Of a DNA stretch of 64,000 nucleotides, positions 45,858 through 55,490 are shown in pieces. The DNA comes from Rhodococcus sp. IEGM 1381 (GTDB lineage Bacteria > Actinomycetota > Actinomycetes > Mycobacteriales > Mycobacteriaceae): assembly GCF_030056795.1 (NCBI RefSeq), contig NZ_JASHKQ010000009.1, positions 1 to 64,000 on the forward strand, written 5' to 3'. The notes beneath the pieces are model-generated. The model did no database searches. It saw only the letters and a program-made list of their open reading frames with translations, and had not been told where the DNA came from. The translations under genes and the position numbers were made by a program. Within the stretch, counting starts at the first letter, position 1. The number at the start of each line of letters is the position of its first letter.

Positions 45858-48599
45858 TCAGTGAGCTGCGGCATCCCAGCTTCGACCGGTACCGACCGAC
45901 ACCTCCAGGGGCACCGACAATTCGATCGCCGCCGACATCTTGTTCCGCACCAGCGCTTCGACTTCCTCGCGCTCGGAGGCGACGACCTCGAGCACCAGTT
46001 CGTCGTGCACCTGCAACAACATGCGCGACTTCAGAGTCGACTCGGCGAGTGAGTGGTGCACATCGATCATCGCGACCTTGATGATGTCGGCGGCGGTGCC
46101 CTGAATGGGGGCGTTGAGTGCGGCGCGCTCGGCTACCTCGCGCCGCTGACGGTTGTCACTGTTGAGATCCGGCAGGTACCGGCGCCTGCCGTACAGCGTC
46201 GAGGTGTACCCCACCTTGCGCGCTTCCTCGACGGCGTTGCGCAGGTAGTCGCGGACGCCACCGAATCGCGCGAAGTACGCCTCCATCTGCTGCTTCGCCT
46301 CCTCGGTGGAGATCTTGAGCTGCGCGGCGAGGCCGAATGCGCTGAGCCCGTAGGCCAATCCGTACGACATCGCCTTCACTCGACGACGCAGTTCGGGGGT
46401 GACCTCCTCGATCGGCACCCCGAATGCGCGGGAACCGACAAAGCTGTGGAGGTCCTCACCGGTGTTGAAGGCCTCGATCAGACCCTCGTCACCGGACACG
46501 TGCGCCATGATGCGCATCTCGATCTGGCTGTAGTCGGCGGTGAGCAACGAGTCGTAGCCGGCACCGACAACGAAACCGTCTCGGATGTGCCGTCCCGCCT
46601 CGTTGCGCACCGGAATGTTCTGCAAATTCGGTTCGGTGGACGACAGTCGCCCGGTGGCCGCAACGGTCTGGTTGAACGTGGTGTGAATACGACCGTCGTC
46701 GGCGACGGATTTGAGCAGGCCGTCGACCGTCACCTTCATGCGTGTCGCGTCCCGGTGATCGAGCAGGAACTTCAGGAAGGGATGCTCGGTCTTCTCGAAC
46801 AACCCCTGCAGCGCATCGGCATCGGTGGTGTAACCGGTCTTGGTCTTCTTGGTCTTGGGCATGTCGAGTTCCTCGAACAGCACCACCTGCAACTGCTTCG
46901 GTGACCCCAGGTTGATCTGCTTGTCGATCACGCCGTACGCGGAGTTCGCGGCCTCGTCGACCTGCGCGGCGAAACCGGACTGCAGCGAGCGAAGGTGGTC
47001 ACTGTCGACAGCGATGCCGGTCGCTTCGACATCGGCCAAGACCGTCAGCAACGGCAACTCCATCTCGGAGAGCAACGTGGTCGATTCGATGGCAGCCAGT
47101 TCGGCGTCCAGGGCCTCGGCCAGGTCGATGACGGCCCGTGCCTTGAGAATCTCGCCCTCGGCGAATACAGCATCAGCGGTGTCCTCGGTATCGAGCAACG
47201 ACAACTGGCCTTCACCGGCATCCTCGACGCGGAGCTCTCGCTTGAGGTAGCGCAGCGACAGGTCATCCAGATTGAACGAACGCTGACCCGGCCGCACGAG
47301 ATACGCGGCCAGCGCAGTGTCGGTGGTCAAACCTGCGAGAGTCCAACCCCGCCCGCGCACCGCGTGCAACGCCCACTTGGCCTCGTGCAGAGCCTTGGGT
47401 TGCGCCGAATCTGCAAGCCAGGCAGCGAGTGCGCGCTCATCGGATTCGTCGAGGGCCGTCGTCATGACGAACGCACCTTCACCGTCGGCCGCAGCGATCG
47501 CCACCGAGGTTGCATCGCTGTCGAAGGGCCTGCGTGGTCCCAGGACGGAGAGACCACTACGTCGACCGTCCGACGCGTGTTCTTCCAACCACGCGGCCAA
47601 CTCACCCGGGGCGACGATTCCACCGCGGACGTCGAAGCCTTCCTCGGCTTCGGGCTCGACCGACGCGAGAGTCTCGAACAGTCGGTCCCTCAAAATACGG
47701 AATTCGAGATCGTCGAACAGCGCGTGGATCTTCTCGCGGTCCCACGGAGCCAGTTCGAGCTGATCGGGGGTGTACGGCAACGGCACATCGCGAACCATCT
47801 CGGTGAGCTCGCGGTTGAGCACCACACTCGACAGGTTGGCGCGCAGTGCATCTCCCACCTTGCCCTTGACCTTGTCCACGTTGTCGACAAGAGCGGTGAG
47901 CGAACCGTATTCGACGATCCACTTGGTCGCCGTCTTCTCCCCGACCCCGGGAATGCCGGGAAGGTTGTCACTCGGGTCTCCGCGAAGGGCTGCGAAATCC
48001 GGATACTGAGACGGCGTCAGCCCATATTTACCGGCGACCTCCTCGGGGGTGAACCTGGTGAGATCCGAGACACCCTTGCGCGGGTACAACACCGTCACGT
48101 TGTCGGTGACCAACTGCAGAGCGTCTCGGTCACCGGTGACCACGAGCACGCGATAGCCGAGCGCCTCTGCCTGCGTCACCAAGGTGGCAATGATGTCGTC
48201 CGCCTCGAATCCGGCCTCCGCCATCACGGGAATACCCATGGCCCCGAGAACATCCTTGGTGATGTCGACCTGGCCGGCGAACTCGTCGGGAGTCTTGCTC
48301 CGGTTGGCCTTGTATTCAGGGAACCGCTCGGCGCGGAAGGTCTGCCGCGAGACGTCGAAGGCCGCGGCGATGTGCGTCGGCTTCTCGTCCCTGAGCAGAT
48401 TGATCAACATCGAGGTGAACCCGTACACGGCATTGGTGCACTGCCCGCTCGTGGTCTTGAAGTTGTCCGCAGGCAGCGCGAAGAAGGCACGGAACGCCAT
48501 GGAGTGACCGTCGATCAGGAGCAACGTGGGACGCTCCCCACCCGCCCTCGCGTCGGTTCCGGCCGCGGGCGCTGCACTTTTCTCGGTTACTGGGCTCAC
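45858..48599 (-). CDS. polA: DNA polymerase I
   Basis: 913 residues. N-terminal ~310 residues are the 5' nuclease (LLLIDGHSMAFRAFFALP; YSDNLPGIPGVGEKTA-type H3TH region). The middle is a 3'-5' exonuclease fold that appears to lack the full set of catalytic acids, as in mycobacteria. The C-terminal ~400 residues are the polymerase with motif A DYSQIEMR and motif C VHDELVLEV. GTG 48599 is chosen: similarity starts shortly after, and TAGACT lies 8 nt upstream, consistent with a leaderless start. The frame is open to 48953 without similarity. Confidence 0.97.
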   Translation of the reverse strand: MSPVTEKSAAPAAGTDARAGGERPTLLLIDGHSMAFRAFFALPADNFKTTSGQCTNAVYGFTSMLINLLRDEKPTHIAAAFDVSRQTFRAERFPEYKANRSKTPDEFAGQVDITKDVLGAMGIPVMAEAGFEADDIIATLVTQAEALGYRVLVVTGDRDALQLVTDNVTVLYPRKGVSDLTRFTPEEVAGKYGLTPSQYPDFAALRGDPSDNLPGIPGVGEKTATKWIVEYGSLTALVDNVDKVKGKVGDALRANLSSVVLNRELTEMVRDVPLPYTPDQLELAPWDREKIHALFDDLEFRILRDRLFETLASVEPEAEEGFDVRGGIVAPGELAAWLEEHASDGRRSGLSVLGPRRPFDSDATSVAIAAADGEGAFVMTTALDESDERALAAWLADSAQPKALHEAKWALHAVRGRGWTLAGLTTDTALAAYLVRPGQRSFNLDDLSLRYLKRELRVEDAGEGQLSLLDTEDTADAVFAEGEILKARAVIDLAEALDAELAAIESTTLLSEMELPLLTVLADVEATGIAVDSDHLRSLQSGFAAQVDEAANSAYGVIDKQINLGSPKQLQVVLFEELDMPKTKKTKTGYTTDADALQGLFEKTEHPFLKFLLDHRDATRMKVTVDGLLKSVADDGRIHTTFNQTVAATGRLSSTEPNLQNIPVRNEAGRHIRDGFVVGAGYDSLLTADYSQIEMRIMAHVSGDEGLIEAFNTGEDLHSFVGSRAFGVPIEEVTPELRRRVKAMSYGLAYGLSAFGLAAQLKISTEEAKQQMEAYFARFGGVRDYLRNAVEEARKVGYTSTLYGRRRYLPDLNSDNRQRREVAERAALNAPIQGTAADIIKVAMIDVHHSLAESTLKSRMLLQVHDELVLEVVASEREEVEALVRNKMSAAIELSVPLEVSVGTGRSWDAAAH

Positions 48600-48814
48600 G
48601 GTTGACCAGTCTAGGTAGCGGGTCCGACAACCCGTAGTCGGATGCTCGCTCCGCGACGCGAACGCCCTCACGACGCGCGTCGCGGGCCGCGAAACACAAC
48701 CGATACTTTCCGGAAATCTCAGTCGCCGATTTTGCGTCGTTTCAACGGATAGAGTCCGACAATTGCAGTAAATCCCCAACCCGTGACTCAACGACAACCG
48801 TCCGGAGGACGTGC

Positions 48815-50200
48815 GTGGCTCCAAATGTTCGATGGACCAGAAAGGTGCAACCGCCGAGGTTGCGCGCAAGATCTGCCGTTCGGCTCCTTCAGCGAACACT
48901 CCTACTCGCCGTTCTGAGTTCGATTGCCGCGCTGCTGTTCGGTGCGCCGGCATTGGCCCAGGAACCTACCCCCACTCCCCCGGCCTCTCCGGGGACCAGT
49001 GTCGAACAAGCACCGCCCGCAGACGCAGTCAGCGTCGCGGGATCTCTCAACAACGGCGGCGAGCGCCTCGTCGGCGTCGATGTCGCAGCGCTCGACGCGA
49101 GCGGCACCGAAGTAGCCCGCACCACCAGCGAAACCGGTGGCCGGTGGACTCTCGAATTGTCCCCAGGGACATACACATTCCAGGTAGTGCAGGAAACGCT
49201 TCCCGACGGGGTGAGCGTCCAGGCAGAAGTCCAGCGCGACGTTCAGGCCGGGCGTTCCAACACCGTCATCTTCTCGTTCGGTGAAGCCAGAACTGCCACC
49301 AGCATTCCATTTTACGAGAAGTTCGTCCGCACCACAGTCGACGGTTTCCGTTTCGGCCTGGTCATCGCACTGGCGGCGGTAGGGCTGAGCCTGATCTTCG
49401 GCACCACCGGCCTCACCAACTTCGCGCACGGCGAACTCGTCACCCTCGGTGCCGTCGCGGCGTGGTTCTTCAACGTGAGCCTCGGAATACAACTGATTCC
49501 GGCCACGGTGCTGGCAATCATCGTCGGAGTCGCGATCGGATGGCTCAACAATGCCTTGATCTGGCGACCACTGCGCAAGCGTCGCACCGGCCTGATCGCA
49601 CAGCTCGTGGTGACGATCGGTCTTGCGATCGCATTGCGCTACCTCATCCTGATCTTCTTCTCGGATCGCTCCGAGCCCTTCGACGACTACCAGGCCCAGA
49701 CCGAGAACAACTGGGGCCCGCTGTCGATCACGAACGTCAATCTGGCGTGCATCATCATCAGCGTCGTCGTCCTGGTCGGCGTTGCACTGATGTTGCAGCG
49801 CACCAAGATCGGTAAGGCCATGCGAGCGGTGGCCGACAACCGTGACCTCGCCGCATCCTCGGGCATCAACGTCGAGCGCGTGGTCACGTTCGTCTGGTGC
49901 CTCGGTGGCGGCCTGGCCGCACTCGGTGGCGTGCTGTTCGGGTTATCCGAACTCGGCGGACGCGTCCAGTGGGAGATGGGATTCAAGCTCCTACTGCTGA
50001 TGTTCGCCGGAATCACGCTCGGTGGACTGGGGACGGCCTACGGCGCGTTCCTCGGTTGCGTCATCGTGGGTCTGCTCGTGCAGTGGTCGACACTGGTCAT
50101 CAATCCCGATCTCAAATACATCGGAGGGTTGCTCGTCTTGATTCTCATCCTCGTCGTCCGCCCACAGGGCATCCTCGGCTCGCGACAAAGGATCGGGTGA
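48815..50200 (+). CDS. livH: LivH-type permease with N-terminal secreted ectodomain
   Basis: 461 residues, longer than the usual ~300. Residues ~22-48 look like a signal peptide ending ALA|QE. Residues ~70-155 are a carboxypeptidase-regulatory-like beta domain (VSVAGSLNNGGERL, SETGGRWTLELSPGTYTFQV). Residues ~165-461 are the LivH permease of a branched-chain amino-acid ABC transporter, with GTTGLTNFAHGELVTLGA and the EAA-like GKAMRAVADN loop. GGAGG lies 6 nt before GTG 48815. The ectodomain probably faces the cell-wall space and may help capture ligand or anchor the binding protein; this is an inference. Confidence 0.93.
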   Translation: MAPNVRWTRKVQPPRLRARSAVRLLQRTLLLAVLSSIAALLFGAPALAQEPTPTPPASPGTSVEQAPPADAVSVAGSLNNGGERLVGVDVAALDASGTEVARTTSETGGRWTLELSPGTYTFQVVQETLPDGVSVQAEVQRDVQAGRSNTVIFSFGEARTATSIPFYEKFVRTTVDGFRFGLVIALAAVGLSLIFGTTGLTNFAHGELVTLGAVAAWFFNVSLGIQLIPATVLAIIVGVAIGWLNNALIWRPLRKRRTGLIAQLVVTIGLAIALRYLILIFFSDRSEPFDDYQAQTENNWGPLSITNVNLACIIISVVVLVGVALMLQRTKIGKAMRAVADNRDLAASSGINVERVVTFVWCLGGGLAALGGVLFGLSELGGRVQWEMGFKLLLLMFAGITLGGLGTAYGAFLGCVIVGLLVQWSTLVINPDLKYIGGLLVLILILVVRPQGILGSRQRIG

Positions 50201-50207
50201 CCACCAC

Positions 50208-51197
50208 ATGGATATCATCGGCGCACTTCAGATCTCACTCGCTCAGCTGGTCGGCCCGTCGGCCATCTTCTACGCTCTGCTCGCCATCGGCCTGAACCTG
50301 CACTTCGGTTACGCCGGGCTGCTCAACTTCGGCCAGATCGGCTTCGCGCTTCTCGGCGGCTACGGCGTCGGCATCACCACGATCACCTACGAGCAGCCGC
50401 TGTGGCTCGGCATTCTGGTCGGTCTCGCCGCGGCAGGGTTGCTTGCTCTGGTTCTCGGTATTCCGACTCTGCGACTGCGAGCCGACTATCTCGCGATCGT
50501 CACCATCGCGGCATCGGAAATTCTGCGATTGGTGTTCCGTTCGACCGCAACGGATTCGGTGACCAAGTCCACCAACGGCATCACCGGCTTCGCCGGCCCG
50601 TTCACCAGCATGAGTCCGTTCGAGGGCGGCAAGTCGTACAGCTTCCTCGGCGTTCGCTTCCTGGGTAACGACCTGTGGGCCATGCTCGTCGGCTGGACAC
50701 TGGTGCTGCTGCTGTGTGGAGTGATCTACCTCCTGACTCACAGCCCATGGGGACGCGTCCTCAAGGCCGTCCGTGAGGACGAGGACGCGGCCCGCTCACT
50801 GGGCAAGAACGTCTTCGTCTACAAGATGCAGGCACTGGTTCTCGGCGGCGTCATCGGCGGTATGGGTGGTGTGTTCAACGCACTGCAGACCCAGTCCATC
50901 AACCCCGATTTCTACTCGACCGCACAGACGTTCTTCGCCTTCGGCGCGCTGATTCTCGGTGGGGCGGCAACAGTGTTCGGCCCGGTACTGGGCGCAATGC
51001 TGTTCTGGTTCCTGCTGTCCATTCCCGATGCGATTCTGCGGCAATTGATCTCCGGCGACGACCCGGTGCTCAACCTCACCGGCGCCCAGGTCGGCGCCAC
51101 GCGATTCGTGCTCCTGGGAATCCTGATCGCCGTGTTGATGGTGTTCAGACCTCAGGGCATTCTCGGCAACAAGCGAGAGGTTCAACTCAATGCCTGA
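50208..51197 (+). CDS. livM: branched-chain amino-acid ABC transporter permease
   Basis: 329 residues with about eight hydrophobic segments and the LivM hallmark LHFGYAGLLNFGQIGFALLG near residues 32-51. The EAA-like loop GRVLKAVREDEDAARSLG contacts the ATPases. It starts 7 nt after livH and overlaps livG by 8 bp. Confidence 0.95.
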   Translation: MDIIGALQISLAQLVGPSAIFYALLAIGLNLHFGYAGLLNFGQIGFALLGGYGVGITTITYEQPLWLGILVGLAAAGLLALVLGIPTLRLRADYLAIVTIAASEILRLVFRSTATDSVTKSTNGITGFAGPFTSMSPFEGGKSYSFLGVRFLGNDLWAMLVGWTLVLLLCGVIYLLTHSPWGRVLKAVREDEDAARSLGKNVFVYKMQALVLGGVIGGMGGVFNALQTQSINPDFYSTAQTFFAFGALILGGAATVFGPVLGAMLFWFLLSIPDAILRQLISGDDPVLNLTGAQVGATRFVLLGILIAVLMVFRPQGILGNKREVQLNA

Positions 51198-52284
51198 CCT
51201 GAGCAAGGATGCTGCTGCAACGGCCGCACCGAGCAAAAAAGCAAGCACACTCGAATCACGCGCTGCCCAAGCGCTGTCGAGCGATCAACGCGCGTCGCTG
51301 TTCGCCGGTGTGCCCAACGAACCCGGCGCACCGAAACCAGACGCCACCATGGTGGTCGACGGAGTCTCGCGGACCTTCGGCGGCCTCAAAGCCGTCGACG
51401 TGGCGCACCTCGAAATTCAACGCGGCTGCATCACCGGCCTCATCGGGCCCAACGGTGCAGGCAAGACCACGCTGTTCAACCTGCTCACCGGATTCGATCG
51501 CCCCGACACCGGGACCTGGTCGATGGATGGCCAGGAGCTGGGCCGGATGCACCCGCACCAGGTGGCCCGCAAGGGTGTGGTGCGCACGTTCCAGTTGACC
51601 AAAGCACTGTCGAAACTGACTGTGCTGGACAATGTTCGGTTGGGCGCGACAGGTCAACGCGGCGAGCGCATGATCAACACGTTCATGCCGTGGACGTGGA
51701 AGGCCCAGGAGCGTCAGATCACCGAACGCGCCTATGAACTGCTGGGGCGCTTCAAGCTCGACGTCAAGGCCGACGATCTGGCCGGCTCACTGTCGGGCGG
51801 CCAGCGCAAACTGCTGGAGATGGCACGTGCGCTGATGACCGATCCGTCGGTGGTCATGCTCGACGAGCCGATGGCCGGGGTCAATCCCGCTCTGACGCAA
51901 TCACTTCTGGGGCACATCAAGTCGCTGCGCGACGACGGTATGACCGTGGTGTTCGTCGAACACGACATGGACGTCATCCGCGACATCAGCGATTGGGTGG
52001 TGGTGATGGCTCAGGGCAGCATCATCGCCGAGTCCACGCCGGAGGAACTCTCCAACAACGGTGCTGTCGTCGACGCGTACCTCGGCAGCCACCACGATCA
52101 GGCTCTCGAGTTCGACGCCGACGGCAATCCGGTCGGGGCGACCGCCGAACTGGCGGAGGCACTGAAACAGGCCGAGAAGGAAGAACTCGAAGCGGGAGGC
52201 GATCTTTCGGACCCGGAGTTCGTCAGCCCAGTGACGCCCGACGTCGCCGAGGGCGGCTCGCACCGGGCCAAGGAGGACAACTGA
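51190..52284 (+). CDS. livG: branched-chain amino-acid ABC transporter ATPase (LivG-like)
   Basis: 364 residues. Walker A GPNGAGKT is at 86-93; the signature LSGGQRKLLEMARAL and Walker B VVMLDEPMAG follow. The core is flanked by a ~50-residue N-terminal extension rich in Ala/Ser/Lys and a ~55-residue acidic C-terminal tail; both look disordered. GAGAGG lies 9 nt before ATG 51190. Its stop is joined to the livF start (TGATG). Confidence 0.95.
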   Translation: MPDLSKDAAATAAPSKKASTLESRAAQALSSDQRASLFAGVPNEPGAPKPDATMVVDGVSRTFGGLKAVDVAHLEIQRGCITGLIGPNGAGKTTLFNLLTGFDRPDTGTWSMDGQELGRMHPHQVARKGVVRTFQLTKALSKLTVLDNVRLGATGQRGERMINTFMPWTWKAQERQITERAYELLGRFKLDVKADDLAGSLSGGQRKLLEMARALMTDPSVVMLDEPMAGVNPALTQSLLGHIKSLRDDGMTVVFVEHDMDVIRDISDWVVVMAQGSIIAESTPEELSNNGAVVDAYLGSHHDQALEFDADGNPVGATAELAEALKQAEKEELEAGGDLSDPEFVSPVTPDVAEGGSHRAKEDN

Positions 52285-53087
52285 TGAGCGAACAGACATT
52301 GACGCCGGCGGAATTCGCCGCCACACCCGAGGAGCACGCTCGCCTGGCCGAAGGTGCACTCTTGCGCGCCGACGGATTGGTGGCCGGTTACATCCCCGGC
52401 GTCAACATCCTCAGCGAATGCAACTTCTTCCTCAACGACGGCGAGATCGTCGGCATCATCGGGCCCAACGGCGCCGGAAAGTCGACCTTGCTCAAAACGC
52501 TCTTCGGGCTCGTTGCGGTCCGCGAGGGCAGCGTGAAGCTACGCGGTGACAACATCACCTCTGCCGAGGCGCACGTACTGGTCACCAAAGGTGTCGGATA
52601 CGTTCCGCAGACCCAGAACGTGTTTCCGTCGCTGACCATCGAGGAGAACCTCGAAATGGGAATCTATCTGCGTCCCAAGAAGTTCGGTGAGCGTTTCGAG
52701 TTCGTCAGCGAGTTGTTCCCCCTGCTCGGAGAACGCAAGAAGGTCAAGGCAGGCGCACTGTCCGGTGGCGAACGACAGATGGTCGCCATGGGACGCGCAC
52801 TGATGATGGAGCCGTCGGTACTGCTGCTCGACGAACCGTCGGCCGGGCTGTCACCGATGTTCCAGGACGAAGTGTTCATCCGCTGCAAGAAGATCAACGC
52901 GGCGGGCGTCTCGATCATCATGGTCGAGCAGAACGCCCATCGCTGCCTCCAGATCTGCGACCGCGGCTACGTTCTCGATCAGGGCCGCAACGCGTATACC
53001 GATACCGGTCCTGCGTTGATGAACGACCCGAAGGTGATCGAGCTGTACCTCGGCACACTGGCCGGAAGCAAAGAGAAGAAGACGTAG
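52284..53087 (+). CDS. livF: branched-chain amino-acid ABC transporter ATPase (LivF-like)
   Basis: 267 residues. Walker A GPNGAGKS at 60-67, signature ALSGGERQMVAMGRAL and Walker B VLLLDEPSAGLSP. A 25-residue N-terminal extension precedes the core. AAGGAGG lies 8 nt before ATG 52284, which overlaps the livG stop. An earlier in-frame region is shadow of livG. Confidence 0.95.
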   Translation: MSEQTLTPAEFAATPEEHARLAEGALLRADGLVAGYIPGVNILSECNFFLNDGEIVGIIGPNGAGKSTLLKTLFGLVAVREGSVKLRGDNITSAEAHVLVTKGVGYVPQTQNVFPSLTIEENLEMGIYLRPKKFGERFEFVSELFPLLGERKKVKAGALSGGERQMVAMGRALMMEPSVLLLDEPSAGLSPMFQDEVFIRCKKINAAGVSIIMVEQNAHRCLQICDRGYVLDQGRNAYTDTGPALMNDPKVIELYLGTLAGSKEKKT

Positions 53088-53099
53088 ATCTTCTTCGAC

Positions 53100-53142
53100 G
53101 ACGAAGCCCCGGTTCGACTCGATGTCGAACCGGGGCTTCGTC
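53100..53142 (+). terminator. liv operon terminator
   Basis: GACGAAGCCCCGGTTCGAC and its exact reverse complement form a 19-bp perfect stem with a 5-nt loop, followed by TTTG. It starts 13 nt after the livF stop. Confidence 0.9.
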
Positions 53143-53171
53143 TTTGCACCCGCATCGACGGATACACACAA

Positions 53172-53210
53172 CACTGGGCCCGAGTCCTGATCGAGGACTC
53201 GGGCCCAGTG
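53172..53210 (-). terminator. terminator of the binding-protein gene
   Basis: CACTGGGCCCGAGTCCT and its reverse complement form a 17-bp perfect stem with a 5-nt loop, 20 nt after the stop of the minus-strand binding-protein gene. Together with the liv terminator it insulates two converging units. Confidence 0.85.
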
Positions 53211-53229
53211 CGTGTGTGGCAGTTACAGA

Positions 53230-54564
53230 TCACTCACCGACGACGATGTATCCGTCCGTCGTCAGCGTGTTGTCCGGTCCGAAGACCAGGTTGCCGTAAG
53301 AACCCGTGGCGGGCTCACCTGCGTCACTGAAGTTCAGCGCGCCGGTGATTCCGTCGTAGTCGATATCGGTTCCGGCCTTGACGAGCGGAAGGCACTCGGC
53401 GTAGCTGGTGCACTTGGTGCCGTCCTTGGTGACGCTGTTGATGTTGGCAGCGATATCGGTGCCTGCCGTCGACTTCGCCTGCTCGGCAGCGAGTGCCGAG
53501 ATGACGACTGCGTCGTAGGACTCACCGGCATAGTTGAAGTCCACCAGGGCCGGGTTCACGGCCTTGAGGCGGTCCTGGAAAGCAGTGCCGACATCCGTCA
53601 GCGGGGTGGTGCCGCGCATCGTGTCCAACAGGCCTGCTGCCACCGATTCGCCCAGGGCGTTACCCATGTTGCCGTCGACGCCGTAGACCAACGTGCCGTC
53701 GGACGGTCCGATGCCGATCTCGTGCATGCGCGTGATGATCTTCGCGGACTCCTCGAAGCCGATGATGGCGACGGCATCCGGGTTGAAGTTCTTCACGCCG
53801 TCGACCTCGGCGTTGAACGACTGTGCGTTCGGGTCGTAGATGGTCGTCTGAATCTGGTCTGCCGCGATGCCTGCCTCTTCGAGGTTGTCCGCGGTGTTCT
53901 TGGCCAGGCCCGTGCCGTACGGGTCGTTGAGAGCGAGGATGGCCACGCGCTGTGCGCCGTCCTCGGCGATCAGCTGCGAGAGTGCCTGTGCCTGCAGCAC
54001 GTCGGTGGGAGCGGTACGGAAGTACTGTCCCTTGTCCGGGTAGCAGACGAACTGGTCCGAGGTGTTGGCGGGCGAGAACTCCACGACGCCTGCACTGGCG
54101 ATCTTGTCGATGACCTTGAGCGAGACCGAGGACGATGCTGCACCGACGATGACGTTCGAGCCGCCGGCGAGCAGGCGGTCGACCGTGGTGTTGGCGGTAT
54201 CGGTCGTCGTGTCGCCGGAGTCACCGGGGATGAGGGTGGCGGGCTGATCGAGGACGCCACCGGCACCGTTGACGTCGTTGACAGCCAACTGGACACCGGC
54301 AACCTCGGGCGGGCCGAGGAAGGCCAGGGTTCCGGTCTCGGGGAGAAGGGTTCCCACCACCAGAGGCGACGTGTCGGGGGTTGCCCCGGCAGTGGCCTGC
54401 TCGGGCGTGCAGTCGGTGGAGACGGTCGTTTCCGCGGCTGCAGTGCCGCCGCTGGCACTGGTGGTATCGGTCGAGCCGGAGTCGTCGCTCGACGAACAGC
54501 CGAACAGTGCGAGCGAGGTGACGCTCAGCACCGCAGCCGTGCGGACATAGGTCCGAATTGCCAT
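53230..54564 (-). CDS. branched-chain amino-acid-type substrate-binding lipoprotein
   Basis: 444 residues. A lipoprotein signal with lipobox LFGC (Cys23) is followed by a Ser/Thr/Gly-rich linker. The mature part is a LivJ/LivK-type (periplasmic-binding fold I) protein: PLVVGTLLPETGTLAFLGPP, VIVGAASSSVSLKVID, VAILALNDPYGTGLAKNTADN. It very likely feeds the LivHMGF transporter on the opposite strand. AAGGAG lies just before ATG 54564. Upstream direct repeats suggest nitrogen- or phosphate-type control. Confidence 0.94.
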   Translation of the reverse strand: MAIRTYVRTAAVLSVTSLALFGCSSSDDSGSTDTTSASGGTAAAETTVSTDCTPEQATAGATPDTSPLVVGTLLPETGTLAFLGPPEVAGVQLAVNDVNGAGGVLDQPATLIPGDSGDTTTDTANTTVDRLLAGGSNVIVGAASSSVSLKVIDKIASAGVVEFSPANTSDQFVCYPDKGQYFRTAPTDVLQAQALSQLIAEDGAQRVAILALNDPYGTGLAKNTADNLEEAGIAADQIQTTIYDPNAQSFNAEVDGVKNFNPDAVAIIGFEESAKIITRMHEIGIGPSDGTLVYGVDGNMGNALGESVAAGLLDTMRGTTPLTDVGTAFQDRLKAVNPALVDFNYAGESYDAVVISALAAEQAKSTAGTDIAANINSVTKDGTKCTSYAECLPLVKAGTDIDYDGITGALNFSDAGEPATGSYGNLVFGPDNTLTTDGYIVVGE

Positions 54565-54606
54565 CTAGGTTCTCCTTGAAATTGCTCGTCGTTGAAGCGC
54601 ACCTGA

Positions 54607-54693
54607 GTTACATGTGGCTCACGTGTGGATCAGACGCTAATGCTCGGAGTCGATTCGCAAGGCCTAGAACGACGCTCGTGACCTGACTGTGAC
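54607..54693 (-). promoter_or_regulatory. GlnR/PhoP-like direct repeats upstream of the binding-protein gene
   Basis: On the minus strand GTCAC-AGTCAG-GTCAC (54693-54678) and GTGAG-CCACAT-GTAAC (54622-54607) are pairs of five-base elements repeated with 6-nt spacing. GlnR sites have the form GTnAC-N6-GaAAC and PhoP sites use 11-bp direct repeats, so either OmpR-type regulator could bind. A possible -10/-35 pair lies between (TAGCGT and TTGCGA, spacing 15, weak). Confidence 0.45.
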
Positions 54694-54737
54694 CTAGAGA
54701 GACGAAGTGTTACGTGGCCGTAGCTTTCCCGAGCCGA

Positions 54738-55370
54738 TCAGCCCTCTGCCGCAGGCTTGTTCGCAGGAGTACCGAGTGTCTCGATCACAACTTCGGCAAC
54801 AGCCTTCATCGTCGTTCTGCGATCCATCGCGGCGCGTTGAATCCACTTGAACGCCTGCGGTTCTGTGAGCGATTGCGACTCCATCAGAATGCCCTTGGCC
54901 TTCTCGATCAACTTCCGTGTCTGCAGTCGATCCTGCAGATCGGCTATCTCGGATTCGAGTGCAGAGATCTCACTGAAACGACTGGCCGCCAACTCCACCG
55001 CGGGCATCAGATCCGCTTTGGTGAACGGCTTGACCAGATACGCCATCGCTCCGGCGTCGCGTGCCTTCTCGACCAGCTCACGCTGACTGAACGCGGTGAG
55101 AATGACGACGGGGGCGATGCGTTTCTCGGCGATCTCCGACGCCGCATCTATCCCGTCTCGACGCGGCATCTTGACGTCCATGATGACCAGATCGGGACTC
55201 AGTTCGACGGCCAGGTCCACCGCCTGCTGACCGTCCGCGGCCTCCCCGACCACGTCGTAGCCCTCTTCGCGGAGCATCTCCACGAGGTCCAATCGAATCA
55301 GGGATTCGTCCTCTGCCACCACCACACGAAGCGGGGGCTTGCCAGTACCGTGCGCACCAGGAGCGTTCAT
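54738..55370 (-). CDS. pdtaR: ANTAR-domain response regulator PdtaR
   Basis: 210 residues. N-terminal receiver with the phosphoacceptor Asp65 in LVIMDVKMP, acidic pocket AEDES and the Lys in LVKPF. The C-terminal ANTAR domain (LIEKAKGILMESQSLTEPQAFKWIQRAAMDRRTTM region, DNA about 54780-54900) binds paired-hairpin RNAs and stops termination. M. tuberculosis Rv1626 is the counterpart, usually phosphorylated by PdtaS. No histidine kinase is next to it. AAAGGAG precedes ATG 55370. Confidence 0.95.
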   Translation of the reverse strand: MNAPGAHGTGKPPLRVVVAEDESLIRLDLVEMLREEGYDVVGEAADGQQAVDLAVELSPDLVIMDVKMPRRDGIDAASEIAEKRIAPVVILTAFSQRELVEKARDAGAMAYLVKPFTKADLMPAVELAASRFSEISALESEIADLQDRLQTRKLIEKAKGILMESQSLTEPQAFKWIQRAAMDRRTTMKAVAEVVIETLGTPANKPAAEG

Positions 55371-55490
55371 CTGTATGGGTCTCCTTTGACAGTCATCGCC
55401 CATCAGGGCCGTCGAGCATCTGAAGGGTACCGGTGCGCGCCCCCGAAAGCGCATCTTCTAAACTCGTCAATCGTTGCTTGAAAGACGCCA

